Of a DNA stretch of 64,000 nucleotides, positions 53,152 to 60,842 are shown one piece after another. Every line of letters begins with the position of its first letter. Positions within the stretch are counted from its first letter, which is position 1. The stretch comes from Brucella pituitosa (GTDB taxonomy: Bacteria > Pseudomonadota > Alphaproteobacteria > Rhizobiales > Rhizobiaceae), in contig NZ_PYSY02000001.1 of NCBI RefSeq assembly GCF_003049685.1, forward strand, positions 620,001 through 684,000, written 5' to 3'. The translations under genes were made by a program, and so were the position numbers. The notes below the pieces were generated by a model that saw only the letters and a list, made by a program, of their open reading frames with translations, had not been told where the DNA came from and searched no databases.

Positions 53152-55038
53152 ATGAGCTCCCCCAAAACTGTTTCTGCCGATTCCGGCGAGACGTTCAAAA
53201 CATTGCGAAATCTCTGGCCCTATATGTGGCCAACGGAACGACCGGACCTTCGGATGCGTGTGGTCTGGGCAACGTTCTATTTGGTGATCTCGAAGATCGT
53301 TCTGATCCTCGTTCCCTATTTCTTCAAATGGGTAACGAATGCACTGAACGGTCAGCTTGATGCGCCGGGTTACATTCCGCTTATCCTGACCGGCGCAGTT
53401 ATGCTGGTACTGGCCTATAATGCGGCCAAGATTATTCAGGCCGGTTTGAATCAGCTTCGCGACGCGCTGTTTGCCAGCGTCGGCCAATATGCTGTGCGCC
53501 AGCTTGCCTACAAGACCTTCGTGCACATGCATCAGCTCTCGCTGCGTTTCCATCTGGAGCGGCGCACGGGCGGGCTCTCGCGCGTAATTGAGCGCGGCAC
53601 CAAGGGCATTGAAACGATTGTCCGGTTCACCATCCTCAACACGCTGCCAACTATTCTCGAATTTGCGCTGACGGCGGTGATTTTCGCCTTTGCCTACGGC
53701 TTTTCCTATCTTCTGGTCGTGGCTGCAACGGTCTGGGCTTATACGTGGTTCACGATCAAGGCGAGTGACTGGCGTATTAATATTCGTCGCGAGATGAATG
53801 ATTCTGATACGGACGCCAACACCAAGGCCATCGACTCGCTGCTCAATTTTGAAACCGTCAAATATTTCGGCAATGAGACGATGGAAGCCAAGCGCTTCGA
53901 TGCGTCCATGGCGCGCTATGAAGATGCGGCAACCAAGACATGGACATCACTTGGCTGGCTGAACTTCGGTCAGGCCGTCATTTTCGGCGTTGGTATGGCG
54001 ATTGTCATGGTGATGTCGGCACGTGAAGTGCAGGCGGGCACACAGTCGCTCGGCGATTTCGTCTTCATCAATGCCATGTTGATGCAGCTCTCCATTCCAC
54101 TCAACTTCATCGGTTTTATCTATCGCGAAATCCGTCAGGGGCTCACGGACATCGAGCAGATGTTCGACCTTCTTGATGTGCAGCAGGAAGTGCAGGACAA
54201 GCCGGGCGCCGAGCCGCTCAAGGTCGACAAGGCTGCAATCCGTTTTGACGATGTGCATTTTGCCTATGACTCCAACCGCCCAATCCTCAAAGGCATCAGC
54301 TTTGAGGTGCCAGCGGGTAAGACGGTGGCGATTGTCGGCCCATCGGGTGCAGGCAAGTCTACAATCTCGCGACTGCTGTTCCGCTTTTATGATGTTCAGT
54401 CCGGTTCCGTCACAATCGACGGGCAGGATGTGCGTGACGTGACGCAGGAAAGCTTGCGTAAAGTGATCGGCATGGTGCCGCAGGACACAGTGCTGTTTAA
54501 CGATACGATTGCATATAATATTCGCTACGGACGCACGGATGCGATAGACGAGGAAGTGGAAAAGGCTGCCGAAATGGCACAGATTTCCGGGTTCATCAAG
54601 CACCTGCCGGAAGGCTATCAGGCGATGGTCGGCGAGCGTGGCCTGAAACTCTCGGGTGGCGAAAAGCAGCGTGTGGCGATCGCCCGCACGATCCTGAAGG
54701 CGCCGCCAATCCTCATTCTCGATGAGGCAACATCAGCACTTGATACGGCGACAGAACAGGAAATCCAGTCGGCGCTCGATATCGTCAGCCGTGGCCGCAC
54801 AACACTTGTTATCGCTCACCGCCTCTCGACTGTAATCGGCGCGGATGAAATCATTGTGCTCAAAGACGGCCTGATTGCCGAGCGTGGCACCCACCGGGCG
54901 TTGCTCAAGCAAGATGGCCTCTACGCTTCGATGTGGAACCGTCAGCGTGAAGCTGATGAGGCAGAAGAACGCCTGCGTCAGGTCCGCGAAAGTGACGATA
55001 TGGGTGTGGTCATTCGCGGTACTCCTGCGGCTGAGTAA
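53152..55038 (+). CDS. Atm1-type ABC exporter (fused permease and ATPase)
   Basis: The 628-residue half-transporter has six membrane helices (about 35-320) and an ATP-binding domain. The Walker A GPSGAGKST (about 396-404), ABC signature LSGGEKQRVAIAR (about 500) and Walker B ILILDEATSALD (about 521) are intact. The intracellular-loop motif NDSDTDANTKAIDSLLNFETVKYFGNE is the Atm1/HMT1 signature, a family that exports glutathione-derived or metal-conjugated substrates. The upstream cysteine-rich ArsR suggests metal control. A perfect 14-bp hairpin follows. Confidence 0.94.
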   Translation: MSSPKTVSADSGETFKTLRNLWPYMWPTERPDLRMRVVWATFYLVISKIVLILVPYFFKWVTNALNGQLDAPGYIPLILTGAVMLVLAYNAAKIIQAGLNQLRDALFASVGQYAVRQLAYKTFVHMHQLSLRFHLERRTGGLSRVIERGTKGIETIVRFTILNTLPTILEFALTAVIFAFAYGFSYLLVVAATVWAYTWFTIKASDWRINIRREMNDSDTDANTKAIDSLLNFETVKYFGNETMEAKRFDASMARYEDAATKTWTSLGWLNFGQAVIFGVGMAIVMVMSAREVQAGTQSLGDFVFINAMLMQLSIPLNFIGFIYREIRQGLTDIEQMFDLLDVQQEVQDKPGAEPLKVDKAAIRFDDVHFAYDSNRPILKGISFEVPAGKTVAIVGPSGAGKSTISRLLFRFYDVQSGSVTIDGQDVRDVTQESLRKVIGMVPQDTVLFNDTIAYNIRYGRTDAIDEEVEKAAEMAQISGFIKHLPEGYQAMVGERGLKLSGGEKQRVAIARTILKAPPILILDEATSALDTATEQEIQSALDIVSRGRTTLVIAHRLSTVIGADEIIVLKDGLIAERGTHRALLKQDGLYASMWNRQREADEAEERLRQVRESDDMGVVIRGTPAAE

Positions 55039-55042
55039 CCAG

Positions 55043-55080
55043 ACGACTGTCAGGGTGTCTTCACGAACCCTGACAGTCGT
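55043..55080 (+). terminator. Perfect 14-bp hairpin terminator of the exporter gene
   Basis: ACGACTGTCAGGGT pairs exactly with ACCCTGACAGTCGT around a 10-base loop. The T-run is weak, but position and stem length support termination. Confidence 0.8.
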
Positions 55081-55249
55081 GAATAAATTGCGAAATACGT
55101 TTCGATTTTAAACGGGATGAGTTAAAACCGGGCCAAGCTGTCGCATCGTGCCGTTGATCAGGGGAGATTTTCGGCAAGGCGATGCGCATATAAAATCACT
55201 AGAGCGCAAGACGCGTCGTTAGACATGCTGCGCTCCAGAAGGAAAAGCG

Positions 55250-55948
55250 ATGAGCCTGTCTGATACTATTCGTAACACTTTCGTGCCGATCCATCGTGAA
55301 GGTTATCCGTTTATCGCGGGCTTTTTCGTGGTCTCGCTTATTCTGGGCTGGCTGTGGAACCCGCTGTTCTGGATCGGTCTCGTTCTCACCATCTGGTGCA
55401 TCTATTTCTACCGTGACCCGGAGCGGGTTACGCCGATTGCTGACGATCTCGTCATCAGCCCTGCTGACGGCAAGGTTTCTTTTGTCGGTCCGGCAATCCC
55501 GCCTGCGGAACTGGATCTTGGTGCCGAGCCTCTGATGCGTGTTTCGGTTTTCATGAATGTGTTTTCGGTGCACATCAATCGCGCGCCGGTCCGTGGCCGC
55601 ATCGAGAAGATTTTCCATCGTCCGGGCAAGTTCCTGAATGCTGAACTCGATAAGGCCAGCACCGAAAATGAACGCAATTCCGTTTTGATCGATAGTGCCA
55701 ATGGTAAAGTCGGTGTTGTGCAGATCGCGGGTCTGGTTGCACGCCGTATCGTCTGCTGGTCGCGCGAAAGCGATAATCTTTCGGTCGGTGAGCGCTTCGG
55801 CCTGATCCGTTTTGGCTCACGCGTTGATGTTTATCTTCCAGCCGGTGCATCGGTTCGTGTCGCTGTCGGCCAGACTGCTGTAGCTGGCGAGACCGTTCTT
55901 GCTGAGTTCGGTAGCGAACGCGTTGAACCTGTGGTGCGGATCGCCTAA
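55250..55948 (+). CDS. psd: Phosphatidylserine decarboxylase (pyruvoyl proenzyme)
   Basis: Psd decarboxylates phosphatidylserine to phosphatidylethanolamine. The 232-residue proenzyme has an N-terminal membrane segment pair (about 22-50), then a domain with [16 protein letters not shown] and [19 protein letters not shown]. Self-cleavage occurs at the Gly-Ser pair in [11 protein letters not shown] (Ser190), which becomes the pyruvoyl group. GAAGGAAAAG precedes the ATG. PssA, the enzyme that makes its substrate, starts 4 bases after its stop. Confidence 0.96.
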   Translation: MSLSDTIRNTFVPIHREGYPFIAGFFVVSLILGWLWNPLFWIGLVLTIWCIYFYRDPERVTPIADDLVISPADGKVSFVGPAIPPAELDLGAEPLMRVSVFMNVFSVHINRAPVRGRIEKIFHRPGKFLNAELDKASTENERNSVLIDSANGKVGVVQIAGLVARRIVCWSRESDNLSVGERFGLIRFGSRVDVYLPAGASVRVAVGQTAVAGETVLAEFGSERVEPVVRIA

Positions 55949-55952
55949 GCCG

Positions 55953-56789
55953 ATGGAAACACCGTTCCCACCCTTCGAGCCTAATGGCCGTGTGGATTCA
56001 TCCCGCGGCCCAAGACTTTCGCAGATACCTCTGCGTATCGTAATTCCGAATGTCATCACGGTCCTTGCCATTTGTGCAGGCCTGACTGGAATCCGGCTGG
56101 CCTTTGAGCATCGTTTCGAACTTGCCGTGGCGATGGTGCTGATAGCGGCCTTTCTTGACGGTATCGACGGCCGCGTTGCCCGCATGATGAAGGGCTCGTC
56201 CAAGTTCGGCGAGCAGATGGATTCGCTGGCCGATATCGTCAATTTTGGCGTTGCACCGGCATTGGTTCTCTATGTCTATGTGCTTGATCAGGCCCGGTCT
56301 TTCGGCTGGATCGCAGCACTTCTCTATGCGATTGCCTGTTGCCTGCGCTTAGCGCGCTTCAATGTGATGCTGGAGGATCCTAATCGTCCCCCTTGGCAGA
56401 GTAATTACTTCATTGGCGTTCCGGCACCCGCAGGCGCCATGTTGGTTCTGCTGCCGGTCTATCTGGGCTTTCTCGGGCTAACTCCGGGCAAGGCGCTGGC
56501 TTTTGGTGTCGCAATTTATACGGTTGCGATTGCTTTCCTGCTGGTGAGCCGTCTTCCGGTTTATAATGGTAAGTCTGCGGGCAGTCTGGTGCGCCGTGAT
56601 ATCGTCATGCCGCTCATTCTAATGGTCGTCATTTACGTGGCTTTCCTGATGAGTTTTACCTGGCACACACTGGCGCTGACTGCTTTGGCCTATGTCGCGT
56701 TCCTGCCGCTTAGTCTGGTTGCGTGGAACCGTCGTGAAGCAGCTGATCGCAAGGCTGCTCTTGAAAGTGAGCCGTCAGAGGAAGTCTGA
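55953..56789 (+). CDS. pssA: CDP-diacylglycerol-serine O-phosphatidyltransferase
   Basis: PssA makes phosphatidylserine from CDP-diacylglycerol and serine, supplying Psd. The 278 residues have about eight membrane helices. The CDP-alcohol phosphotransferase motif DG-x2-AR-x8-G-x3-D-x3-D is complete (about 69-94, DGIDGRVARMMKGSSKFGEQ then MDSLAD). The start at 55953 is chosen because it follows the psd stop by 4 bases, giving coupled translation; the frame runs upstream to 55899 inside psd. The 3' end overlaps the convergent AAA gene by 15 bases. Confidence 0.95.
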   Translation: METPFPPFEPNGRVDSSRGPRLSQIPLRIVIPNVITVLAICAGLTGIRLAFEHRFELAVAMVLIAAFLDGIDGRVARMMKGSSKFGEQMDSLADIVNFGVAPALVLYVYVLDQARSFGWIAALLYAIACCLRLARFNVMLEDPNRPPWQSNYFIGVPAPAGAMLVLLPVYLGFLGLTPGKALAFGVAIYTVAIAFLLVSRLPVYNGKSAGSLVRRDIVMPLILMVVIYVAFLMSFTWHTLALTALAYVAFLPLSLVAWNRREAADRKAALESEPSEEV

Positions 56790-57332
56790 CTGCAAGTAGT
56801 TGCCGATGAAATGCACGCGCTCCTGAACCGATGATTTCGGCAGGAGCGCGATTTCATATCCAAGCTCTCTATAGGTCTGCTCCATGGCCTCGAAGGTACG
56901 CAGAGCTTCATCGAAGTCCTGTTTGCGCTCGGCATCCTGCCCGAAAATTTCCGCCCATGGCGGAGCCAGAAACACCGTTCTGTTATACTGAATCACTTTA
57001 GCGGCTTCATACATATGCGGCGGTACAGGCAGTTCGCAAAGCCGCAAATAACCGATGACATCCGGCACGCCACGGTCAAAAAAGACCGGACCTTCAAGTG
57101 TTTGCGCGACTTTGTGCGAGCGCATTTCCCACGACAGCATAAGTTCGGCAAAGAGGGAGCGGTCAGCCCATGGCAGCGCTGTGCCGCCAATTGCGACCTG
57201 ATCCTGAATGATCGCGCGACCAGCTTCCACCATGCGGAAGTAGCCGTGTTTTTCGAGGGCATCAATCAGCGTGCTTTTGCCCGATCCAGGCCCGCCGCTG
57301 ATAATAATGAAATGTTGATGGTCGTGAGACAT
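56775..57332 (-). CDS. AAA-family P-loop ATPase
   Basis: This 185-residue protein begins with a Walker A ISGGPGSGKST (about 11-21). The rest resembles AAA_28 or NTPase/kinase-like domains with a possible lid and DRGVPDVIGYLRL. I cannot assign a substrate: it might be a small kinase or nucleotidase. It overlaps the 3' end of pssA by 15 bases on the other strand. Confidence 0.82.
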   Translation of the reverse strand: MSHDHQHFIIISGGPGSGKSTLIDALEKHGYFRMVEAGRAIIQDQVAIGGTALPWADRSLFAELMLSWEMRSHKVAQTLEGPVFFDRGVPDVIGYLRLCELPVPPHMYEAAKVIQYNRTVFLAPPWAEIFGQDAERKQDFDEALRTFEAMEQTYRELGYEIALLPKSSVQERVHFIGNYLQSDFL

Positions 57333-57446
57333 CTATCCTCCTTGTAAAAATACACAAAAGCGCGCGCGGTAGCACGCAACGGAGTAGTTTGGTCGGGTGG
57401 GGGAGGCCGCTTTTAAAAAGGCCGAAAGATACGGCGAGCGGAAACT

Positions 57447-57487
57447 TAAAAAAGAATAGTCCCGGCCTCGGTATTGCACAAGGCCGG
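57447..57487 (-). terminator. Minus-strand terminator of the SDR gene
   Basis: Read on the minus strand, CCGGCCT pairs with AGGCCGG across a 12-base loop, then GGACTATTCTTTTTT follows. It sits 12 bases after the SDR stop. Confidence 0.75.
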
Positions 57488-57498
57488 AAAAGTAAAAA

Positions 57499-58239
57499 TC
57501 AGGATGGCATGTGATAATCGAGGAAGCGGTCCTGACGGACGTCAAACAGCTTACCTGTAACGTCGAGCGCCGGATCGGCAAGCTTGACGATTTTCTCAGC
57601 AACAGACTGCGGCGTTGGCAGGGTTTCGGGGTCTTCGCCCGGCATTGCCTGTGCACGCATGGCGGTGCGGGTTGCGCCCGGATTGACCGAGTTGACGTTG
57701 AGTTTCATCTGCTTGGTTTCTTCTGCCCAGCTGCGCGCCATCACTTCGACAGCAGCCTTGGAAGCCGCATAAGGGCCCCAGAATGCGCGGCAGGAATGGG
57801 CGACACCTGATGAAAGCAGGATTGCACGTCCCGCATCGGATGCGCGCAGCAGCGGGTCAGTGGTGCGGATCAGTCGCCATGCGCTGGTAACATTGACGTT
57901 CATGACCTTTTCGAAAGTCTTGGCTTCGACATGGCCGATGGGGGAAATCGTACCAAGAACACCCGCATTCGCAACCATGATATCGAGTTTGCCCCAGCGC
58001 TCATGAATAGAGCCGCCAAGACGGTCGATTGCTTCCATGTCAGTAATGTCGAGCGGCACGAGCGTAGAGCTGCCGCCAAGCTTGCGAATTTCGTCGTCGA
58101 GTTCTTCCAGTCCCCCAACGGTGCGCGCAACAGCAATCACATGTGCGCCGCGTTTTGCCAGTTCAAGTGAAAGAAAATAGCCAATGCCGCGCGATGCGCC
58201 CGTTACCAAAGCCAGACGGCCTGTAAGGTCGATGCTCAT
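57499..58239 (-). CDS. Short-chain dehydrogenase/reductase
   Basis: This classical SDR has 246 residues. The nucleotide-binding TGASRGIG (13-20) and the catalytic Ser143/144, Tyr157 and Lys161 (YAASK) are present, plus the structural NAG (91-93) and NVNVTSA. The substrate is unknown. The ATG at 58239 is preferred over 58251 for its GGGGAC ribosome site. Confidence 0.9.
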   Translation of the reverse strand: MSIDLTGRLALVTGASRGIGYFLSLELAKRGAHVIAVARTVGGLEELDDEIRKLGGSSTLVPLDITDMEAIDRLGGSIHERWGKLDIMVANAGVLGTISPIGHVEAKTFEKVMNVNVTSAWRLIRTTDPLLRASDAGRAILLSSGVAHSCRAFWGPYAASKAAVEVMARSWAEETKQMKLNVNSVNPGATRTAMRAQAMPGEDPETLPTPQSVAEKIVKLADPALDVTGKLFDVRQDRFLDYHMPS

Positions 58240-58271
58240 TCCAGTCCCCAATTTCAGTCATGAGATTTGCA

Positions 58272-58301
58272 ATAAAAGCGAGGCGGCCTTTGGGGCCGCC
58301 T
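58272..58301 (-). terminator. Rho-independent terminator of purF
   Basis: Read on the minus strand, the perfect stem AGGCGGCC/GGCCGCCT is followed by TCGCTTTTATTG. It lies 18 bases downstream of the purF stop. Confidence 0.92.
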
Positions 58302-58318
58302 GCGTGAAAGATGAGTGA

Positions 58319-59809
58319 TCAGCCGTTGCTGGCGAGCAGGGACAACGTATGAACGTTGCTTTCGCCTTCCTGATCCAAAAGACGAGTTGGATATTCGCCC
58401 GTGAAATAGTGATCGGTGAAGGCGGGTGCCTTCGGATCACGAGGCTGTCCGCCGACGGCCTTGTAAAGACCGTCAATCGAAAGGAATGCCAGCGAATCCG
58501 CACCGATATAACGGCACATGGATTCAAGGCTGTCATGCTGGTTTGCCAGCAGTTTTTCACGGTCCGGCGTATCGATACCGTAGAAGTCCGGATGGAAGAT
58601 CATCGGGCTTGCAACGCGGATATGCACTTCCTTCGCACCCGCATCACGGATCATCTGCACGATCTTGACCGAAGTGGTGCCGCGCACAATGGAATCATCC
58701 ACCAGAACGACGCGCTTGCCTTCGATCATTGCACGGTTGGCTGAATGCTTGAGCTTCACACCAAGGGCGCGGATCTGTTGTGTCGGCTCGATAAAAGTAC
58801 GGCCAACATAGTGATTGCGGATAATGCCGTATTCGAATGGAATGCCGCTGGCCTGTGCAAAGCCCAGTGCGGCAGGCGTGCCGCCATCGGGTACGGGCAC
58901 AACCACATCGGCCTCGACGCCAGCTTCGGCTGCGAGATTCATGCCCATATTCTTGCGCGCGACGTAGACACTGCGTCCGCCAACGACCGAATCCGGGCGT
59001 GCAAAATAGACATATTCGAACAAGCAAAGGCGTTCCGGCTGCGGATTGTCTGCCTTGATGCATTCGGTGGTGATCGAGCCATCTTTCTGGATTTCGCAGA
59101 TGATGACTTCGCCGTTTTCGACGTCGCGAATATATTTCGCGCCGATGATATCGAGTGCACAGGTTTCAGAACAGAAGATTGGCTTGCCGTCGAGTTCGCC
59201 CATGACGAGAGGACGAATGCCGATTGCATCACGAGCCGCAATCAGCTTGGTGCGGGTCAGCGCCAGCATTGCGTAACCGCCTTCGACCTGACGGATCGCA
59301 TCGACAAAGCGAGCGCTCGACGAGGCCTGACGCGAACGCGCAATCATGTGCAACACGACTTCAGTGTCGGATGTCGCCTGAAAGATTGCGCCAGAGGCGA
59401 TCAACTGCTTGCGCAGGGTAATGCCGTTGGTGAAGTTGCCGTTATGCGCAATCGCGATGCCACCGACTTCCAGCTCCGCGAACAATGGCTGCACATTGCG
59501 CAGGATTGTTTCACCCGTCGTGGAATAGCGTACATGACCGATGGCGCGATCGCCGGGCAAGCGGTTCAGCGTAGAGGCGTCGGTGAAGTGATCCCCCACC
59601 AGTCCCATGTGCCGTTCAGAATGAAAGCGGCGGTTGTGATAAGACACAATACCGGCAGCTTCCTGTCCGCGATGCTGAAGAGCATGCAAGCCCAGAGCGG
59701 TCAGTGCTGCGGCGTCCTCATGGCCAAGAATGCCAAATACACCGCACTCTTCATGCAACGTATCATCGTCCAGCATAAAGGAGGTTTCATCATGCGATTG
59801 TTGGAACAT
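58319..59809 (-). CDS. purF: Amidophosphoribosyltransferase
   Basis: PurF begins purine synthesis by making phosphoribosylamine from PRPP and glutamine. The N-terminal glutamine amidotransferase uses Cys22 of EECGVFGILGHEDAAAL after propeptide removal; RHMGLVGDHF and SNRAMIEGKRVVLVDDSIVRGTT carry the PRPP loop. I start at M at 59809; the frame continues upstream to 59998, but those extra 63 residues are only translated repeat sequence (MNHWKCSISLSF...) and not part of the family. An ATG at 59776 would give a shorter propeptide. Confidence 0.96.
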   Translation of the reverse strand: MFQQSHDETSFMLDDDTLHEECGVFGILGHEDAAALTALGLHALQHRGQEAAGIVSYHNRRFHSERHMGLVGDHFTDASTLNRLPGDRAIGHVRYSTTGETILRNVQPLFAELEVGGIAIAHNGNFTNGITLRKQLIASGAIFQATSDTEVVLHMIARSRQASSSARFVDAIRQVEGGYAMLALTRTKLIAARDAIGIRPLVMGELDGKPIFCSETCALDIIGAKYIRDVENGEVIICEIQKDGSITTECIKADNPQPERLCLFEYVYFARPDSVVGGRSVYVARKNMGMNLAAEAGVEADVVVPVPDGGTPAALGFAQASGIPFEYGIIRNHYVGRTFIEPTQQIRALGVKLKHSANRAMIEGKRVVLVDDSIVRGTTSVKIVQMIRDAGAKEVHIRVASPMIFHPDFYGIDTPDREKLLANQHDSLESMCRYIGADSLAFLSIDGLYKAVGGQPRDPKAPAFTDHYFTGEYPTRLLDQEGESNVHTLSLLASNG

Positions 59810-59914
59810 TGTCCGCAAGGCCTTTCGATTGCGGTTACTAAAAGCAACATTTACAGGAAAAGGCCGCGTTTTAAAAGCGATCCCTTGCATGCTGTGCGTT
59901 TCAGCCGCTGATAT

Positions 59915-60016
59915 AGAGCATTTCCAGCAAAAGTGCGAAGCGGTTTTGCGTCGGATAATGCGAAAAGACAAAGAGATAGAGCATTTCCAATGATTCAAGA
60001 AAAACAGAAATGCTCT
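59915..60016. repeat. Two-hairpin intergenic repeat, copy 10b
   Basis: It has AGAGCATTTCCAGCAAAAGTG and GCGGTTTTGCGT, then AGAGCATTTCC...GAAATGCTCT. It is almost identical to copy 4 at 21684. Because it holds an open frame on the minus strand, it can make spurious N-terminal extensions of purF. Confidence 0.85.
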
Positions 60017-60043
60017 AGTGTAACACTTTGACTAAAAACAGAT

Positions 60044-60072
60044 GAAACCGACAGCTTTATGCTGCCGGTTTC
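60044..60072 (-). terminator. Terminator of cvpA
   Basis: GAAACCGACAGC pairs with GCTGCCGGTTTC (one mismatch) around TTTAT. On the minus strand it is followed by ATCTGTTTTT, and lies just after the cvpA stop. Confidence 0.85.
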
Positions 60073-60090
60073 AAAAAGGTTCATTCAGGA

Positions 60091-60681
60091 TCAGTTTGCA
60101 GCCGGTGTATCGTCCGGTACAGGCGTCTCGGTCTGATCACCTGTCTGGCCGCCAGCTGGGGCCGGAGTTTCCTGTCCGGGTTTGAACTTTTTAATTGCCG
60201 ATTCCGGATCAGCCGGCAGGAGGTCGATCAACTGCTGGCCGAAGGAATCAAGCATCGGCTTGGATTTCGCATTGTTGACCCATGCTGGCTGGTTGGTTGG
60301 AACAAGCCAGTTGAAGAACAGCATAGCAACAACAACAAGAAGAACGCCGCGTGCTGCACCGAACAAAAAGCCGAGTGTGCGGTCAAGGGCACCGATGCGG
60401 CTGTCGATGATGAAATCGGCAATCTTCATGGTGATAAGCGAAACAACGATCAGAACCACAAGGAAAACTGCGCCAGCGGCTGCGATCTTTGCGATGGTCT
60501 CGTTGTTGATATAGGGCTGAAGGAACGGCAGCACGGGCATATAGAACAAATACGCCGCTGCGGCCGCTGCTGCCCAGGAAACCAGGGAGAGCACTTCGCG
60601 AGAAAAACCGCGGACCATCGCAAGAACGGCCGAAACCAGCGTTATTCCGAGTAGAATTCCATCAAGTAACGTAATCGGCAT
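60091..60681 (-). CDS. cvpA: CvpA-family membrane protein
   Basis: CvpA is a four-helix inner-membrane protein; in E. coli its loss affects purF polarity and envelope function, but its job is unclear. The 196 residues have helices near 4-22, 31-52, 66-89 and 102-125, then a soluble Pro/Gln-rich tail ending in DDTPAAN. purF and cvpA are neighbours in many bacteria; here they are separated by terminator and repeat copy 10b, so they are probably not one transcript. Confidence 0.92.
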   Translation of the reverse strand: MPITLLDGILLGITLVSAVLAMVRGFSREVLSLVSWAAAAAAAYLFYMPVLPFLQPYINNETIAKIAAAGAVFLVVLIVVSLITMKIADFIIDSRIGALDRTLGFLFGAARGVLLVVVAMLFFNWLVPTNQPAWVNNAKSKPMLDSFGQQLIDLLPADPESAIKKFKPGQETPAPAGGQTGDQTETPVPDDTPAAN

Positions 60682-60842
60682 TCTGGCCTGTCCTTAATTT
60701 ATACGCAGCGTGGCTTTTTGCATTCGAGCACCTGCGGGGCAGTCAAACTTGGCTAAGCATAACACTGGAAAGTTGACGAAATCTTCCGCCGTTAAATCCC
60801 ATTAAATTCAATGATCTGCAACCTGATGTTTGCAGGCGAGGG

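Noticed and set aside
572..60016. Insertion sequences or transposases as source of the repeats
   Set aside because: No transposase gene or target-site duplication is seen in the window; the repeats are too short to be autonomous.
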